This document shows positions 18,401 through 29,500 of a stretch of 64,000 nt of DNA, piece by piece. The notes under the pieces were generated by a model. That model saw only the letters and a program-made list of their open reading frames with translations. It was not told the DNA's origin and did not search any database. A program made the translations under genes and the position numbers. Every line of letters starts with the position of its first letter. Within the stretch, counting starts at the first letter, position 1. Source of the stretch: a virus; the IMG/VR virus record IMGVR_UViG_3300032116_000089, positions 1 through 64,000 of that record; one strand, 5' to 3'.

Positions 18401-21400
18401 TCCACACCATTACGATTATTCAAAAATATACTTCTTAAAATTGATTTGTCATATCCTGCTGCAAAGCTAGGTCTATTAGTCCATCCGCCCAACTGAGCAA
18501 TTACTGATTGACCCCTTTGAGTTTTAGAACTTGAAACTAGATTAACATAAAAACTAATATTTTCATCCTCTAATAATAAACAAGCCTCTGATTCTGTAAA
18601 CGTAGAGGCTAGTACAGATACAGAAGATGTTTTATTTGATGGATATTGATGCTCAACACCAAAGTATGTTTTATCTGAAACTGTTTTCTTAGATATGTAT
18701 GGTGTGATGTCTATTTTTGATATGCCGCGAGCTTGTAATACTCCACCTTCATCGGGAGTAAAGAAAGGCTCCGATGTGAGATTGCTAGTAATATTATATT
18801 CTATGCTGTCATACATATCGTGGTCGGCAGACCATGCAAAAACTAAGTTTTCGTCTTGTTGATCTCCAAGCTCATAATATGTTGTATTTTCATATATAAT
18901 ATTGAATTTTCTATCTCGTCTGAATTGAGCAGGAACTTCTGGATATATTATCTCTTGTATAACTTTTTCTGCTGCCGCTAATAATGGAATAGGCTCTTGA
19001 TTCTTAGTTGGTTTAGGAGGCGGAGGATTTGGTCCACAATCTGGAACAAAAGAACCAAAAATAAAGGGCCAATTCTTCTTGTATATAACCGTAGCAAAAC
19101 CTCTGGCAGTAGGCTTACAACAATAATCGTTCCATCCAGCTCTTAGATCTCCATAATTTTTAAGTGGCATTTCACAGCGTGTCTGTATCTGTTCTTTTTC
19201 GCCCTCTGGATCGCACAATACTTTTTCTTCGCATGGCATATGCTCTTCTTCATATTGAAAATAAATCTTTATATCGGCAACTCCGCTAGCTTTTAGTGGC
19301 ATTCTATTTGTAAATGTAGAAGTTGCGCCCTGTGGAATCATGGACGGAATGACATTATTAAAATCCGTATATCCATTTGGTAGAGATTCATATTGATTTC
19401 TTGCTGGCACAATCCTCATACGAGATTGCAATCTTTCTAAAAGCTTGTTAAGAATATCGTTAGACTTGGCGTATAATCCATTTCTTTCCCAAATTGGATC
19501 ATTAGCAACGAGAACTAGATTTCTATCACCCAGTGCGAGCCATCTCGCAATATTGTCAAACACTTCGTTACTAATACTTATAGCATCAGCAGAAGGTGTG
19601 ATGATAAATGCCAAACCGGCATCTGTGGGGATTTTAGAGTCTGTGAATTCTGTCTTAGTAAAGTTTTTGTCACTGAATATCTGCGATAGATATCCAAAGT
19701 GACCAGAATCTAGAGTATTGTCACTAGATAGCTCATGCAAGTTACCAAATCTACCAATTTCTACAGCCCTATTATGTGGAAAATATTTTCTAGATTGAAA
19801 TACGTGTACTGACCCAGCGTTAACGGCAGCAGACCAAGCTGGATCGATAACACTAGGTATTAATTCATTTGGATCACTATACAAAGTTTGGAATTTTGTT
19901 CCACCCTTAACGTGATAAACATCGGCGTCGTTGTAGAAATTTAAACTATCTGTAGGTGCGCCAGCAACAACTATACTACCGTCTTCATTGGTGTCAACAC
20001 TATAGCCTAGTCTAGATGTTGGAGCAAATTCTTGCGGTATGAATGTCCAAGATCCAATGGGTTGCATTCTTTCGTACCCAAATGTATGAATCTTTTGATA
20101 TTCTTGTATATTTAAATCTACTCTAGATTTGAACTTGTGTTCTGGATCTAATTGTATATACAATGCATAAGCAGCTTCTAAGCTAGGACGTTCTCTATAC
20201 TTCGTAACAGCTGTCTTGTATTTATCATAGTAATTAGATTCTACCCAACCTGCTAATAAAGAGTAATATAAGTCTCTTTGATCGTCTTTTCGTTCATAAA
20301 TATTAACTGCTTGCGTTGTATATGGAGATCCTATAACTACGACCTCGCCGTCATCGCTTATACTAACGGCATGACCAAATCTGTCTGGAGTGGTATATGT
20401 TACATTTTCAGATCGAATTTCTTGTATTAAATTCCAAGATCCACTTTCTTTTTCAAATATATATACTTTACCGCCACTCTCTGGAGGAACATTGAATTCT
20501 GATAAAGTAGTATTAAATATTCCAACTTTGTTAGTAAAGAATCTAAATCTGTCTTCTTGAATCATCTTTCCTGTATCTAATACTTCGGATAGTAAAGATT
20601 TAGACATTTCAATCCAATTTGCATCACCGTCTGATAGATATTCAACAACAAGACCAGATGATCTAACTCCAAAGGAATCAACAAGACCACTAGCAAAACT
20701 ATAGCTCTTATAAAAGTTGATAAATTCGTCTATTGCTGGTTCTAATGATTCTCGACCTAGAGAAACGCTGTTATCTATACAGATTCCTAAAACTGGAGGA
20801 ATGTTATTATTTAATTTACTTTCATCATATGGAAATGATTCAAAGAAAGTAGCTTTCATACCACTAACAGAATTGTCTATTATTTCTCTGCTAACTGGAT
20901 ATCCAACATTTCTACTAATATCACGTAAGGCTATAAAGTCTGGTTTTTCTGGAAAATATGTTTGCGACAATTCTTGATTGTTAGCCTTTGGCGGGCAAAT
21001 CATTAATCTTAGATCGAACTTTATTCTAGGATCAGAAAAATATCTAAACAACAGATCTTTATCAGCGACTGCTTCTAATACGTCGCGATATGTTAATATA
21101 ACTACTGACTTATTTATTACTACTGGTATTTCGTGCTTAAATTCATCAGAGAAAATCATTAGCCCAATGTTTACACCGGATGGATCGCCGTTGTCAAATA
21201 ATCTAGGTGTCCACTTTGCGCTGGGGCCACCGACAACAAGAGTCTGCTGGGAATCTTCACCAACAGATTTTTTATTGTGGTTTACAGCAAGGTCTAATGA
21301 GTGACCGAATTGTCTACCTTCTTGACCTACATACCAAGTAGTCATAATTGGATTGAATGGTAGGTCTTTGTATTTAACTTCTTTTGCTGTCGAGTAGTCC

Positions 21401-24400
21401 TTCAATAAGCCAGACGGAAGAGTAAGTGCCTGCTCTAAAATCCAAGAAGATTTGTAATTTTCAAGCGGCCATTCATATCCACTAGGTCTAGCCTGTCTAC
21501 GATATAAAAATACAGTTCCAGCTTCTGTTAATGTAAGAGGTGGAGCAACTCCACTATCATAAAGAACGGGTCTAAATGGAGCGCCGATAGCTAGTAAGTC
21601 ATCTTTGGAAGCTACAGACTTGCCAAACTTGTTTCCGCTACTTTGATAAAAACTGTCTGCTATTATTCTGAATCCATCATGATCTGTTTTTACTTGATCA
21701 GTTTCGTTTTTATTATATTCTACTTCTATAATTTCAGTTGGTATGTCTATTGCTTCGGAAGATCCAGATTTACCAGTTATGTTAATCACATATGGAGTAT
21801 TGGGTGCAAGTCCGGTGTATTTTCTTATTCCATAAAAGTGGCCGCTGTATGGCATTGGATCATATACGATTTGAGAACCGGATGCGTGTCCAAATGATCC
21901 ACTTGGGAAAGATAGATTAGTATAAGTATTCTTTGCCCTAAATATGCCACCATCTACGCAAGAGTCTGGATAATACCACTTAATTCCATGTATATCGATT
22001 ACGGCTTCTGAACATCTATTACTATTATTGGTTGAGCAAGAACCGTAGCATATGATATCAACTCCACGTATATTATCATCAGAGTCTACATAAGCATATT
22101 GATTGTCTTGCGCAGTAATATTTATTCCAACATTGTTATTTGTCCAATTTATAGAAGCACTTCTATTTGCTAGAGATGCTGAAATTGGATAATTTATAGT
22201 TACCAAATTAAGTGTACCGCTATCATATGCTATGTTTGGCTCATAACCATTTATGTACAATAATGTGCTATTATTTATACTATCTCCATAGCCACTGCCA
22301 TATATAAACATTGGCATGGTCGAGGAAGGATAGGCATTATATGATGCCGTTATACCTCTGGTCCTCAATGTTAAACTATTGTCAACAAAACCGGCATTTG
22401 GATCAGTTGCGTGTGAATATAGTATTACGCTGCCACTAGAAGGATAAACAGCTGGAGATATATACAATGGCATATATGTCTCTCTCATAAACTGTCCACT
22501 TACATATAGATTTAATCCTTCTGTACTAACAGAACCAATATTTAAAGTATGTAGATTCAATAAACCGGGGTTAGTATAAAATCCACTGCTATCAATGAAC
22601 AAATTGATATCATCTGGACTTGTAAATCTTTGCCCATCAACATATAATATAAGAGGTTTAGATCCAGAGCAAGACAGTGGTGCAAAAAGATTTAAATATG
22701 CAAATTGTTCATATTTTTCAACATTTGCGAAAAGATTTAATTGATTATTAAATGTATCGTTAACGAATATAGCTTCTTCTAGCCTTACATTTGCGCTATG
22801 TATCTTTATAAGAGAATTAATTGGTCTACCAGATGGATAAATAAGATCATACTGTAAAAACATATCATCAAAATCTTTAGAGAAATATTTTTCTCTAAAT
22901 TCTTTTGTATATGATTCTCTATCAAATACAGCCCATGGTTCAGATACGTCAAATAAGCTATCAAAAGTAAATTTGCTTGTTAACTTTCTAATACATCCAG
23001 AAGGCTCTAAATAATGTGTAGAACGATTAATCAGCCCAAACATTTTGCTCGGTCTATTATCAGACTCTTGATTTTTGGTATATAGACTGACAATTAGTTT
23101 TGGACCAACTTTGCCATCGTCCCAAACAATATCGCTGAACGTGTCGTGTTCAACTATAGTATCAACGCATATTGCATCATCATTAAATTGATATCCCTTT
23201 GGCAATGTTTTGCAAATTCTTGGAGCAATAGCATAAAATCTATCTTGATCTACAGATGGAATATTAGATAAATTGAATCTTAAAAAGTCATTTTCAATTT
23301 GAGTATGATATGCAACGCCCGACAAGTTCACGCTAGATGGTAATGTCAAATTTGTATAAGCGCTATATCCAGATCCATTATGCTTGAGATTAAATGATAA
23401 GAAATCATCTCCATTCTTCTTCTTAAAGAAGTCAAAATCTGGTGAAAATTGACATATTTTGTATGCCCCCAAATGCCATAAGTCAATGTCATCATCAATG
23501 TAAGAGTATTGATCAGATCTTATATTAGTAATAGAAGTATTGTTAAAATGCATTCTATGCGAATCAAAAAATGATCGCGCGCTGGTTTGCTTAAGAAACT
23601 TATTTAAGTTAGTGCTTTCAATAATATTACACTTACCATTAGAAGCACCAACCTCATGCAAAAATAATGGTAAAGGATTTTGAGCATTATAAACTTGAGA
23701 ATATCCTATAGCTAGTGCTGGAGATCCAGACAAAATGTATGTTGTTATTGTTGATGAGGTTGAACGTAAGTTGTTGAATCCAGATACTAATTCATTATCT
23801 GTATAAAGTTTATATGTGTAATTACCATCATCATTATAAGTAATCAAAATCGACAATGGAAATTGATATTGTGATATTAATATACTATCAGACAAGGTTA
23901 CTATGGTATCATCATCTTTTCGAACTTTTAGTTTTAAAGTGCCATCTTCGCAGATTAGTGCAAGTGAATACTTAGTGCTGTTTTCATATGAAAATATTAA
24001 ACAGTTGTTAAGATCATTAGTAGATACTTTGTCTGGAGTAAATCTTAAAAATAAAGCAAAGCCTAGTGGATTATCTGGATTATCATAATCATCAAAAGAA
24101 TCGTTGTCAAGAACATACATCGTAAGTTCGTTGGTCGATGAAATTCTAGCCGCTCTATCAAAAGCATCAAATATATTATTTTTCCATACTATTGATTTAT
24201 AATCTGTTGTAATATCATTAAATAATTGATTTGAAGAATATCTCCAACCAAAATTTTCAAGAATGTCAAAACTAGATGACGCTTGACCAGCATAATCTCC
24301 ATTAGTATCAAAAATATCTACCCCATCAGTGTTGTGAAAATCGACATACGAAGATAAAAATGGATTCAGAGCAGTTTTATGATTAAAAGAATAATCAAAT

Positions 24401-26574
24401 GTTAATGGATTAAAATCTCCACCAGATAGCACATTACCATCTACACCCCTCCATCTTCGACTGTAATTAGATTTAATGTAGTTAGGAGTTGTAAGTCCAG
24501 TAACTATACCGCTTAATGGAATATTAGTGTTTATTTGATTTCCACCAACATTAGTAGATGGAAGTAATTTAATTTTTTTGTTAACCGCTGACTTATTGGC
24601 TGGACTTCCTAGAGTATGCATCATCATTGCATTCGATGGTTTATAATATATAACCATCTTGATATTTGCTATAGATGCTCCACTTGGTATTGGAGAAATA
24701 TCTATATAAAGATGCTCAAAAAAAGAACTGACAGAATATTTAGTAAATCCTAAAACATTTAGATTTTGATATATATCTAGTGGTATCGTATATTCTTTGA
24801 ATGATGTACTATCTACTAATATAGAGTCTTCTATAATGTAGTGATCACCAAGCCTTGATGTATCTCTATTATAATATTCTGATTGATCTGAAAGACTTGT
24901 GCTAGATAAGCCAAATGTATTAAAACTGAATCCGGATACGTTTGGAACATTATTACTATCAAATATCAATGATCCACTATTTTGTAGGAATCCGCCAACA
25001 GGACTTGTGATATTTAACAGTTTGTCATCACTATAACCTACTACGTCTATAGCATAGTCTGGATTGCTGGAGTGTTTTTTAGCTATAATTTTTAGTTCTA
25101 TTGAGTCTATGTCAAAAAAGTGATCGTTATATGGATAATTTGTTAGTTCTGCATTGTCGAAGTCGCTATTCCCGCCAAACGCGAAAGCGCCATTTATATA
25201 TTGATCGCTTGAGTCTCTTTCTGGTTTAGTATCAAATTTAAGTATTAATCTGCCGCTATCTTGTACTGGAGAAGTATTTAACAGTGTAATGTAATCACTA
25301 GTTTTGTCGTTTCTAATTTTCTGCAATAAATAAACAGCGCCAGAATTAGATATGTTTGTATATTCAGTATCATCAACGGTTGTTTTCCAGATACTGTTGG
25401 ACTCTGGATATATGCCATTATTATATGTGTTGTTAAATATTGTATTTGGTAACAGAGTTCTAACAACTCTTTCAGATTTATCTCTTACTTTAGAATAAAA
25501 ATTAAGATAATTATTCTTCAATACGCCGACACCGCCGCTATTGCCTATTTCTATTGCAGAAATGCGAAGACCATTAAATAAGTTTGGATTGTCTACGTTG
25601 GTGTATATTCCGCTTACACAAGTGTATTCATAGCCAAAGTTGAACTTAGTATCAAATGGTCGATTGTTACAAGTATAGGATAAGCTAAGAGATAAAGTAT
25701 ATGGTTGATTTTCTAAGAATAAGGGGCCACCAGAATCCATATATGGAAATCCAGATTCCCAAGATGGCTTGTTTACATTGTTTACAACAGGTTGAGAGAT
25801 ATAAGTTGTAAAATTATTATCACCTTTTATTTGAATATCTTCATATTGTATAATCAAATTACCACTTGGATCCTCAAGCTTAATATCATAAATGCCATAC
25901 TGTTGTGGGATGCGTAATACATAATCATCAAATGGTGCAGATGCCCTCAAAGCTAAGTAACTTAATTTTGGATTAGCTAGTGGATAAGATACGCGAAATT
26001 TATACTCTAGATCGCCAGAACTAAAGACTTGATTTGGAAATATGACAGATTGATTATCGTCAGAAAGCAATTTGCCATCTGTATTGTTATCGGTATAGTT
26101 ATTCGAAAAAACACCCTCATCTAATTTTTGATATGCTGGAGAAGATGTGATTTGAATATTGTTGCTAGTAATCTTATTTGTAAATGATACATCACCTATT
26201 GGATATAGTTTTGACGAAGCTCTAAAGCTTGGCTTGTGTCCAGCAAACTTATCAGTAAACGTATTCTTAAAATTAGAAGACGATGATAATCTAGAATTGA
26301 CTCTAAATTCTATATTCGAATAGCCACGAATATCGCCAACAGCCATATCCTTCAATTCTTCAGACGGTGCAAAGTCCATATTTTCATTGGCAAGCAATCT
26401 AGATGATCCAGACACAAAAGAAAAAACATTTCTGTATATTGACTCTTTTGTGAGCAATTTAGATACAGAAGATATTCTATTAGGCAGTCCGTGATTGATT
26501 GCGGCAGTTGCCAACAGTCTGGAATTTCCAGATAGATATTCTCTATTATTAGTGCTACAGGATATAGAACTCAT
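15481..26574 (-). CDS. Giant multidomain tail protein with FG-GAP repeats, LamG-like and VWA-like regions
   Basis: 3697 residues in one uninterrupted frame, starting one nt after the tape-measure stop. Visible parts: N-terminal region with NSRLL/SSRLL repeats (1-110); LamG-like beta sandwich (about 840-930, FALFLRFTPDK..GTLKLKV); short Gly/Tyr repeats (about 1300-1500); Cys-containing segments near 1515 and 2445-2490. FG-GAP-like blades occur near 1658 (FGKSVASKDDLLAIGAPF), 1768, 2072 (FGHAVSISDDGEVVVIGSP), 2197 (LGYSVDTNEDGSIVVAGAP), 3290, 3370 and 3490. Near 1933, GICIDNSVSLG matches a D-x-S-x-S MIDAS loop. Two related alpha/beta segments, RWLALGDRNLVLVAND (about 2350) and NWLNIGNKKLVITCDG (about 2760), resemble amidotransferase-like folds. 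Adhesion or tail-tip scaffolding is inferred. Confidence 0.72.
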   Translation of the reverse strand: MSSISCSTNNREYLSGNSRLLATAAINHGLPNRISSVSKLLTKESIYRNVFSFVSGSSRLLANENMDFAPSEELKDMAVGDIRGYSNIEFRVNSRLSSSSNFKNTFTDKFAGHKPSFRASSKLYPIGDVSFTNKITSNNIQITSSPAYQKLDEGVFSNNYTDNNTDGKLLSDDNQSVIFPNQVFSSGDLEYKFRVSYPLANPKLSYLALRASAPFDDYVLRIPQQYGIYDIKLEDPSGNLIIQYEDIQIKGDNNFTTYISQPVVNNVNKPSWESGFPYMDSGGPLFLENQPYTLSLSLSYTCNNRPFDTKFNFGYEYTCVSGIYTNVDNPNLFNGLRISAIEIGNSGGVGVLKNNYLNFYSKVRDKSERVVRTLLPNTIFNNTYNNGIYPESNSIWKTTVDDTEYTNISNSGAVYLLQKIRNDKTSDYITLLNTSPVQDSGRLILKFDTKPERDSSDQYINGAFAFGGNSDFDNAELTNYPYNDHFFDIDSIELKIIAKKHSSNPDYAIDVVGYSDDKLLNITSPVGGFLQNSGSLIFDSNNVPNVSGFSFNTFGLSSTSLSDQSEYYNRDTSRLGDHYIIEDSILVDSTSFKEYTIPLDIYQNLNVLGFTKYSVSSFFEHLYIDISPIPSGASIANIKMVIYYKPSNAMMMHTLGSPANKSAVNKKIKLLPSTNVGGNQINTNIPLSGIVTGLTTPNYIKSNYSRRWRGVDGNVLSGGDFNPLTFDYSFNHKTALNPFLSSYVDFHNTDGVDIFDTNGDYAGQASSSFDILENFGWRYSSNQLFNDITTDYKSIVWKNNIFDAFDRAARISSTNELTMYVLDNDSFDDYDNPDNPLGFALFLRFTPDKVSTNDLNNCLIFSYENSTKYSLALICEDGTLKLKVRKDDDTIVTLSDSILISQYQFPLSILITYNDDGNYTYKLYTDNELVSGFNNLRSTSSTITTYILSGSPALAIGYSQVYNAQNPLPLFLHEVGASNGKCNIIESTNLNKFLKQTSARSFFDSHRMHFNNTSITNIRSDQYSYIDDDIDLWHLGAYKICQFSPDFDFFKKKNGDDFLSFNLKHNGSGYSAYTNLTLPSSVNLSGVAYHTQIENDFLRFNLSNIPSVDQDRFYAIAPRICKTLPKGYQFNDDAICVDTIVEHDTFSDIVWDDGKVGPKLIVSLYTKNQESDNRPSKMFGLINRSTHYLEPSGCIRKLTSKFTFDSLFDVSEPWAVFDRESYTKEFREKYFSKDFDDMFLQYDLIYPSGRPINSLIKIHSANVRLEEAIFVNDTFNNQLNLFANVEKYEQFAYLNLFAPLSCSGSKPLILYVDGQRFTSPDDINLFIDSSGFYTNPGLLNLHTLNIGSVSTEGLNLYVSGQFMRETYMPLYISPAVYPSSGSVILYSHATDPNAGFVDNSLTLRTRGITASYNAYPSSTMPMFIYGSGYGDSINNSTLLYINGYEPNIAYDSGTLNLVTINYPISASLANRSASINWTNNNVGINITAQDNQYAYVDSDDNIRGVDIICYGSCSTNNSNRCSEAVIDIHGIKWYYPDSCVDGGIFRAKNTYTNLSFPSGSFGHASGSQIVYDPMPYSGHFYGIRKYTGLAPNTPYVINITGKSGSSEAIDIPTEIIEVEYNKNETDQVKTDHDGFRIIADSFYQSSGNKFGKSVASKDDLLAIGAPFRPVLYDSGVAPPLTLTEAGTVFLYRRQARPSGYEWPLENYKSSWILEQALTLPSGLLKDYSTAKEVKYKDLPFNPIMTTWYVGQEGRQFGHSLDLAVNHNKKSVGEDSQQTLVVGGPSAKWTPRLFDNGDPSGVNIGLMIFSDEFKHEIPVVINKSVVILTYRDVLEAVADKDLLFRYFSDPRIKFDLRLMICPPKANNQELSQTYFPEKPDFIALRDISRNVGYPVSREIIDNSVSGMKATFFESFPYDESKLNNNIPPVLGICIDNSVSLGRESLEPAIDEFINFYKSYSFASGLVDSFGVRSSGLVVEYLSDGDANWIEMSKSLLSEVLDTGKMIQEDRFRFFTNKVGIFNTTLSEFNVPPESGGKVYIFEKESGSWNLIQEIRSENVTYTTPDRFGHAVSISDDGEVVVIGSPYTTQAVNIYERKDDQRDLYYSLLAGWVESNYYDKYKTAVTKYRERPSLEAAYALYIQLDPEHKFKSRVDLNIQEYQKIHTFGYERMQPIGSWTFIPQEFAPTSRLGYSVDTNEDGSIVVAGAPTDSLNFYNDADVYHVKGGTKFQTLYSDPNELIPSVIDPAWSAAVNAGSVHVFQSRKYFPHNRAVEIGRFGNLHELSSDNTLDSGHFGYLSQIFSDKNFTKTEFTDSKIPTDAGLAFIITPSADAISISNEVFDNIARWLALGDRNLVLVANDPIWERNGLYAKSNDILNKLLERLQSRMRIVPARNQYESLPNGYTDFNNVIPSMIPQGATSTFTNRMPLKASGVADIKIYFQYEEEHMPCEEKVLCDPEGEKEQIQTRCEMPLKNYGDLRAGWNDYCCKPTARGFATVIYKKNWPFIFGSFVPDCGPNPPPPKPTKNQEPIPLLAAAEKVIQEIIYPEVPAQFRRDRKFNIIYENTTYYELGDQQDENLVFAWSADHDMYDSIEYNITSNLTSEPFFTPDEGGVLQARGISKIDITPYISKKTVSDKTYFGVEHQYPSNKTSSVSVLASTFTESEACLLLEDENISFYVNLVSSSKTQRGQSVIAQLGGWTNRPSFAAGYDKSILRSIFLNNRNGVDENVLTESLDGRYNVAWVAAINSQPSNYELLLLKNWLNIGNKKLVITCDGSLESVQQAQILCNKLGIDIQPVYLSHLNKYQKSKIYYFRIDRDHQVGGRFFNDPRYYIDEFYLPFQTPAECYPLALSEGGIGFALSDEVIYDEIPKENIDTLWSMNAGIVRLTVPTQAGSGYKLFITTSADTPSEIGSLKFNIAQASVAPSFPVNGANGSYSIPELDTNGQIYDSLPIVTAFFGEDSQSSATKTIKFQNASNESFNEIYISCAIPRVHSGTDIIPRSIKLVGISGVLIPILTKVSSTPIAIPTDEFDIVQVSDKQEERKEYVDVIRPISTDNTKYCSDRCMFLGNQLIDDGPVVAAQEIEILSPFDAGYARSRITVITDSSMIQGRYVVDNNGVIPQETYSFIRSLYPETTFTSDNSGRQFDVYNKLISPERGSPSKYYLNSSLSGINRNFGGSGTVTASIINKYESQYLPQYISKRPDLPWEGEKDEKVIARIRNEYISGFYYEQFNHASTARFSGIIDGVRYTDAPIGGGLPQLLKDKGYDYLDLDHFVSGYPGDLFGYAVCVHKDKIMAGSPFSAFSSETITPWDSGVSLHLGNDGGAGAVYMFERSGNLLWQYSKKFRPESLMGQLSGVNSYSDQFGHDIDIKNDTIIIGAPNHKFDTFYENVFDSGAFARKNFNGQFDIPQRNIFDLGISGNRLLLETSGINADKAGAIYLYENKVIDWENKTRSWSLVEKFVSESPNSSGERFGKTIYLSRPYRSDADYTVFAGVDNASGNNILNLGAVYAKDIMLKRQNPSLPNSGSWINARLFGTRDIYGEPTIVLNFTNSGNNKPYYSSGIIIPNSRGEIFLEVSGQDPSIRGFIAHRPYIESVLGYYQYGVLLDSVMSLYIDGKNLEPSSQLPLIMNAENSAYVYNTIGLYNGGVSGISDSLPSGLYLFNQSESGVSLSSSLTLTTSGTWNSSDALNLRVRGK

Positions 26575-26575
26575 A

Positions 26576-29500
26576 TTATACTATTCCGCCATCTGTTCGT
26601 TTTAGTCTTCCGCCGTCTACAACCTTAAACTGATTTTCAATAAGTCCAAATAGTTCCTGTTTTACTTGACCGGTAAGAGCCTTTAACAATCCGCCGTCAT
26701 TTAAATTAATACTTACGCTAGTAGAATCTAACTTAATACTTATCTTTGTATCTCTGAGTGATTGAACATTTTCTGATAATACTCTATTGAAGTTTTCTAA
26801 AGCTGCAACAAAATTTGTCATTCCTTGACTTGGTGCTTCTGGGCTTGAACTTCCTTCTTGGCGATATCTTACCATTCCTCCTCTAGCCATCATGGCGGCA
26901 CCACCATCACTATTAGATACACCAGCGCCGCCGTTCATAGCTTGTAAAATTTGTAAATTATTACCACGCTGAACTGCACCCCTATTCACCACAAATTCAC
27001 CGGGAGTCAACATGGCTGGTACGGTATCTGTGCCGCGAGGCACAAAAATACCTCTATTTGCGTATATTAAACCACCACGGGCTTTAGCGACAGCTGGCAT
27101 ATTTTCAGCCCTATTAGCTTTTTCGGCTGCTTTGTTGCCTCTTTCTAAGACTTCGTTAAATTTTAATTGAGCGCTATTCACATTTATGGTGGCTGTTTGA
27201 ACTTGCATTTCTGCCATTTCTGCTCCAAGTTCTCCAGTTTCTCCGAGCATACCGCCCAATTCACGTAGTCTAGCTTTACTAGCTTCTTCTTCAGCCGTAG
27301 TACCGGCCATAACCTGTGCTGCTCTCATATCTGTTACGCCTCTGGCTGATAATGCAGCACTAGAAGCGGCCTCAGTTAATCCGCCAGCCCCAGCCAATCG
27401 TTGACCATATAAAGTTTGAACTCCAGCATCTTGTTGACGTTTAATGTCTAGGGCGGCAGTTCCCAATGCTTCTGCTCCGTATTGATTCATTAATCTTTGA
27501 TCACCACTAGCGATAGCGGCTGTAGCGCCAACTGCGGATTGCTGTTTAAAGAATGCTTCCACATCGCCCTTGACTAACGACTCCATAGAATCTTTTTCAA
27601 GTTTATTCTTTTCTTCTGTTATCTTTAGTTGTTCTTCCTCTAATTTAATTAGCCCCCTAATAGTATCAATTTGTGTTTTATATGCTTTTTGTAAATCTTT
27701 TTGTGTTTCATCAGCAGTAACTCCAGCGGTTCCAGCCATACCACCTTGAGATGTTCTTTGAGATTCAATTTGCGAAAACCTTCCGCGAATTTCTGCATTT
27801 CTGCGTCTTAATTCACCAGCATCACCAGTTCGCATAGATGTCAAGCCAAGCCTAGAAGCTTCTACGTTAGATTTAGCTAATAAATTTCCTCTCTTTTCTT
27901 GCATACTAACAGCTTGGCCGCCATACTTAGCTTGTATTTCTCTACCTTCCGACAGTAAATCTATCGCCTCTTGTTGTGCTGCTACAAGATTTCTTTCAGC
28001 ATCAATTCGTTTCTTAGTAAACTCAGTAAGAACCTGTTCAGCTTTTGCTCTTTCTTGAGCAATTTTCTGAATAGGTTCAAACATTTTCTTTTGTTCTTCT
28101 GTCAACTTATCTCCAAAAGCGCTCAAGTCTCCAGCAATTATTTTATCTATATCAGAATCCTCTAAGTTCATATTCTTAACAACTTTTGTGAGGTTTTCTC
28201 TAGCTTCGTCAGATACTCCCGGCCCCAAACCGCTAGCAAGTTCTTCCGCCATTCTTTTCTTTATCTCATCAGAACTTAGATCTTTGAAATCAGCTTCTTT
28301 CATAGAATTTTTGACATTTTCAAATGCTTGATTGTAATTGGCTTGAGCTTGAGTAAATGCGGCTACATTTCCTTCAAACTTAGCAACCATTTGTGGAGAT
28401 ACTCCCATGCCTCGTAAATTATTAGCAACATTTTGTGCGGCATCTCTTATCTCGTCTGGATTCATAGCTTGTGCAGCGCTACTAATAGATTCCTGTAAAA
28501 ATTCAACATCGCTGACAAAAGTAGATCCACCAACTTCTAATCCAGCGGTAAATCTAGACATACTAGCAGAGAGTGCAGAAGCCGTTGCGTCAGCTGATCT
28601 AAGCCCTAAATTCATAGCTTGAAAAGATTCTTTCGCACGTTTTACTTCTTTTTCAATATTCTTGATTTCTTCATTGACTTGATCCAACTGTTCTGCCATT
28701 TGTGCTGCTGCCGACCTAGCGGCTTCAGCACCCTTCTTATCGCCAGCAAGATCCAAATCTGATCCCAAGACCCTCAATTCAGATATTCTACTTTGAAGAT
28801 CTCCGGTAGCTTCTTTTCTAATATCTTCTGTTTTGCCGCCTCTAACAATTCGCGATCTAATAGCAGCTTGTCTAGCTGGACTTTCTATATTAAATGCTTC
28901 TGCTTGCTGTTTTGCTGAAGAATTTATTTGTTCAACATTTTCTTTACTAAGTCTTTCATTTCTTACAGATGAGCTTTCTCCTAATAAGCCTCCCAGTGTA
29001 TAAACATCTCTTAGTGCGCCTTCTCCACCAAGTAATCCTGCTATTTGACCTATTGGTCCAGCAAAAGATCCTTTAGCGGCAGAACCTAAACTGCCAGCTA
29101 CAGAACCCCCAGACAACAACCCATTATATTGAGATCTATTTTTTAAATTTTCACGAACAAAGTCAGTTGTTCTTTTTTCTTGCTTTGACACTTCAGCGGT
29201 TTTGGATCTTATTCTGGACAATGCTTCTGATGCAGTTATACTTCCATTGCTAAAGTCATTCATAGCGGAAGTTGCTGTTTTTTGCGCTTGTTCTAGAGCC
29301 TTTTGAGTTTTTACTGCTCCAGCCTGTGCTGCGGCTAAAGCAACAGCACTGTCATATGTAGCACCACCAAACAGAGTTCCAATACCGGCTAAAAATCTGT
29401 CTCCAGCTTCACCAAATATACCAGATATTGCACCTGTCACTAGAGTAGCTACACCAGCACCTAGTGCGGCACCTATGGCTGCACCAATTGGTCCACCAAG

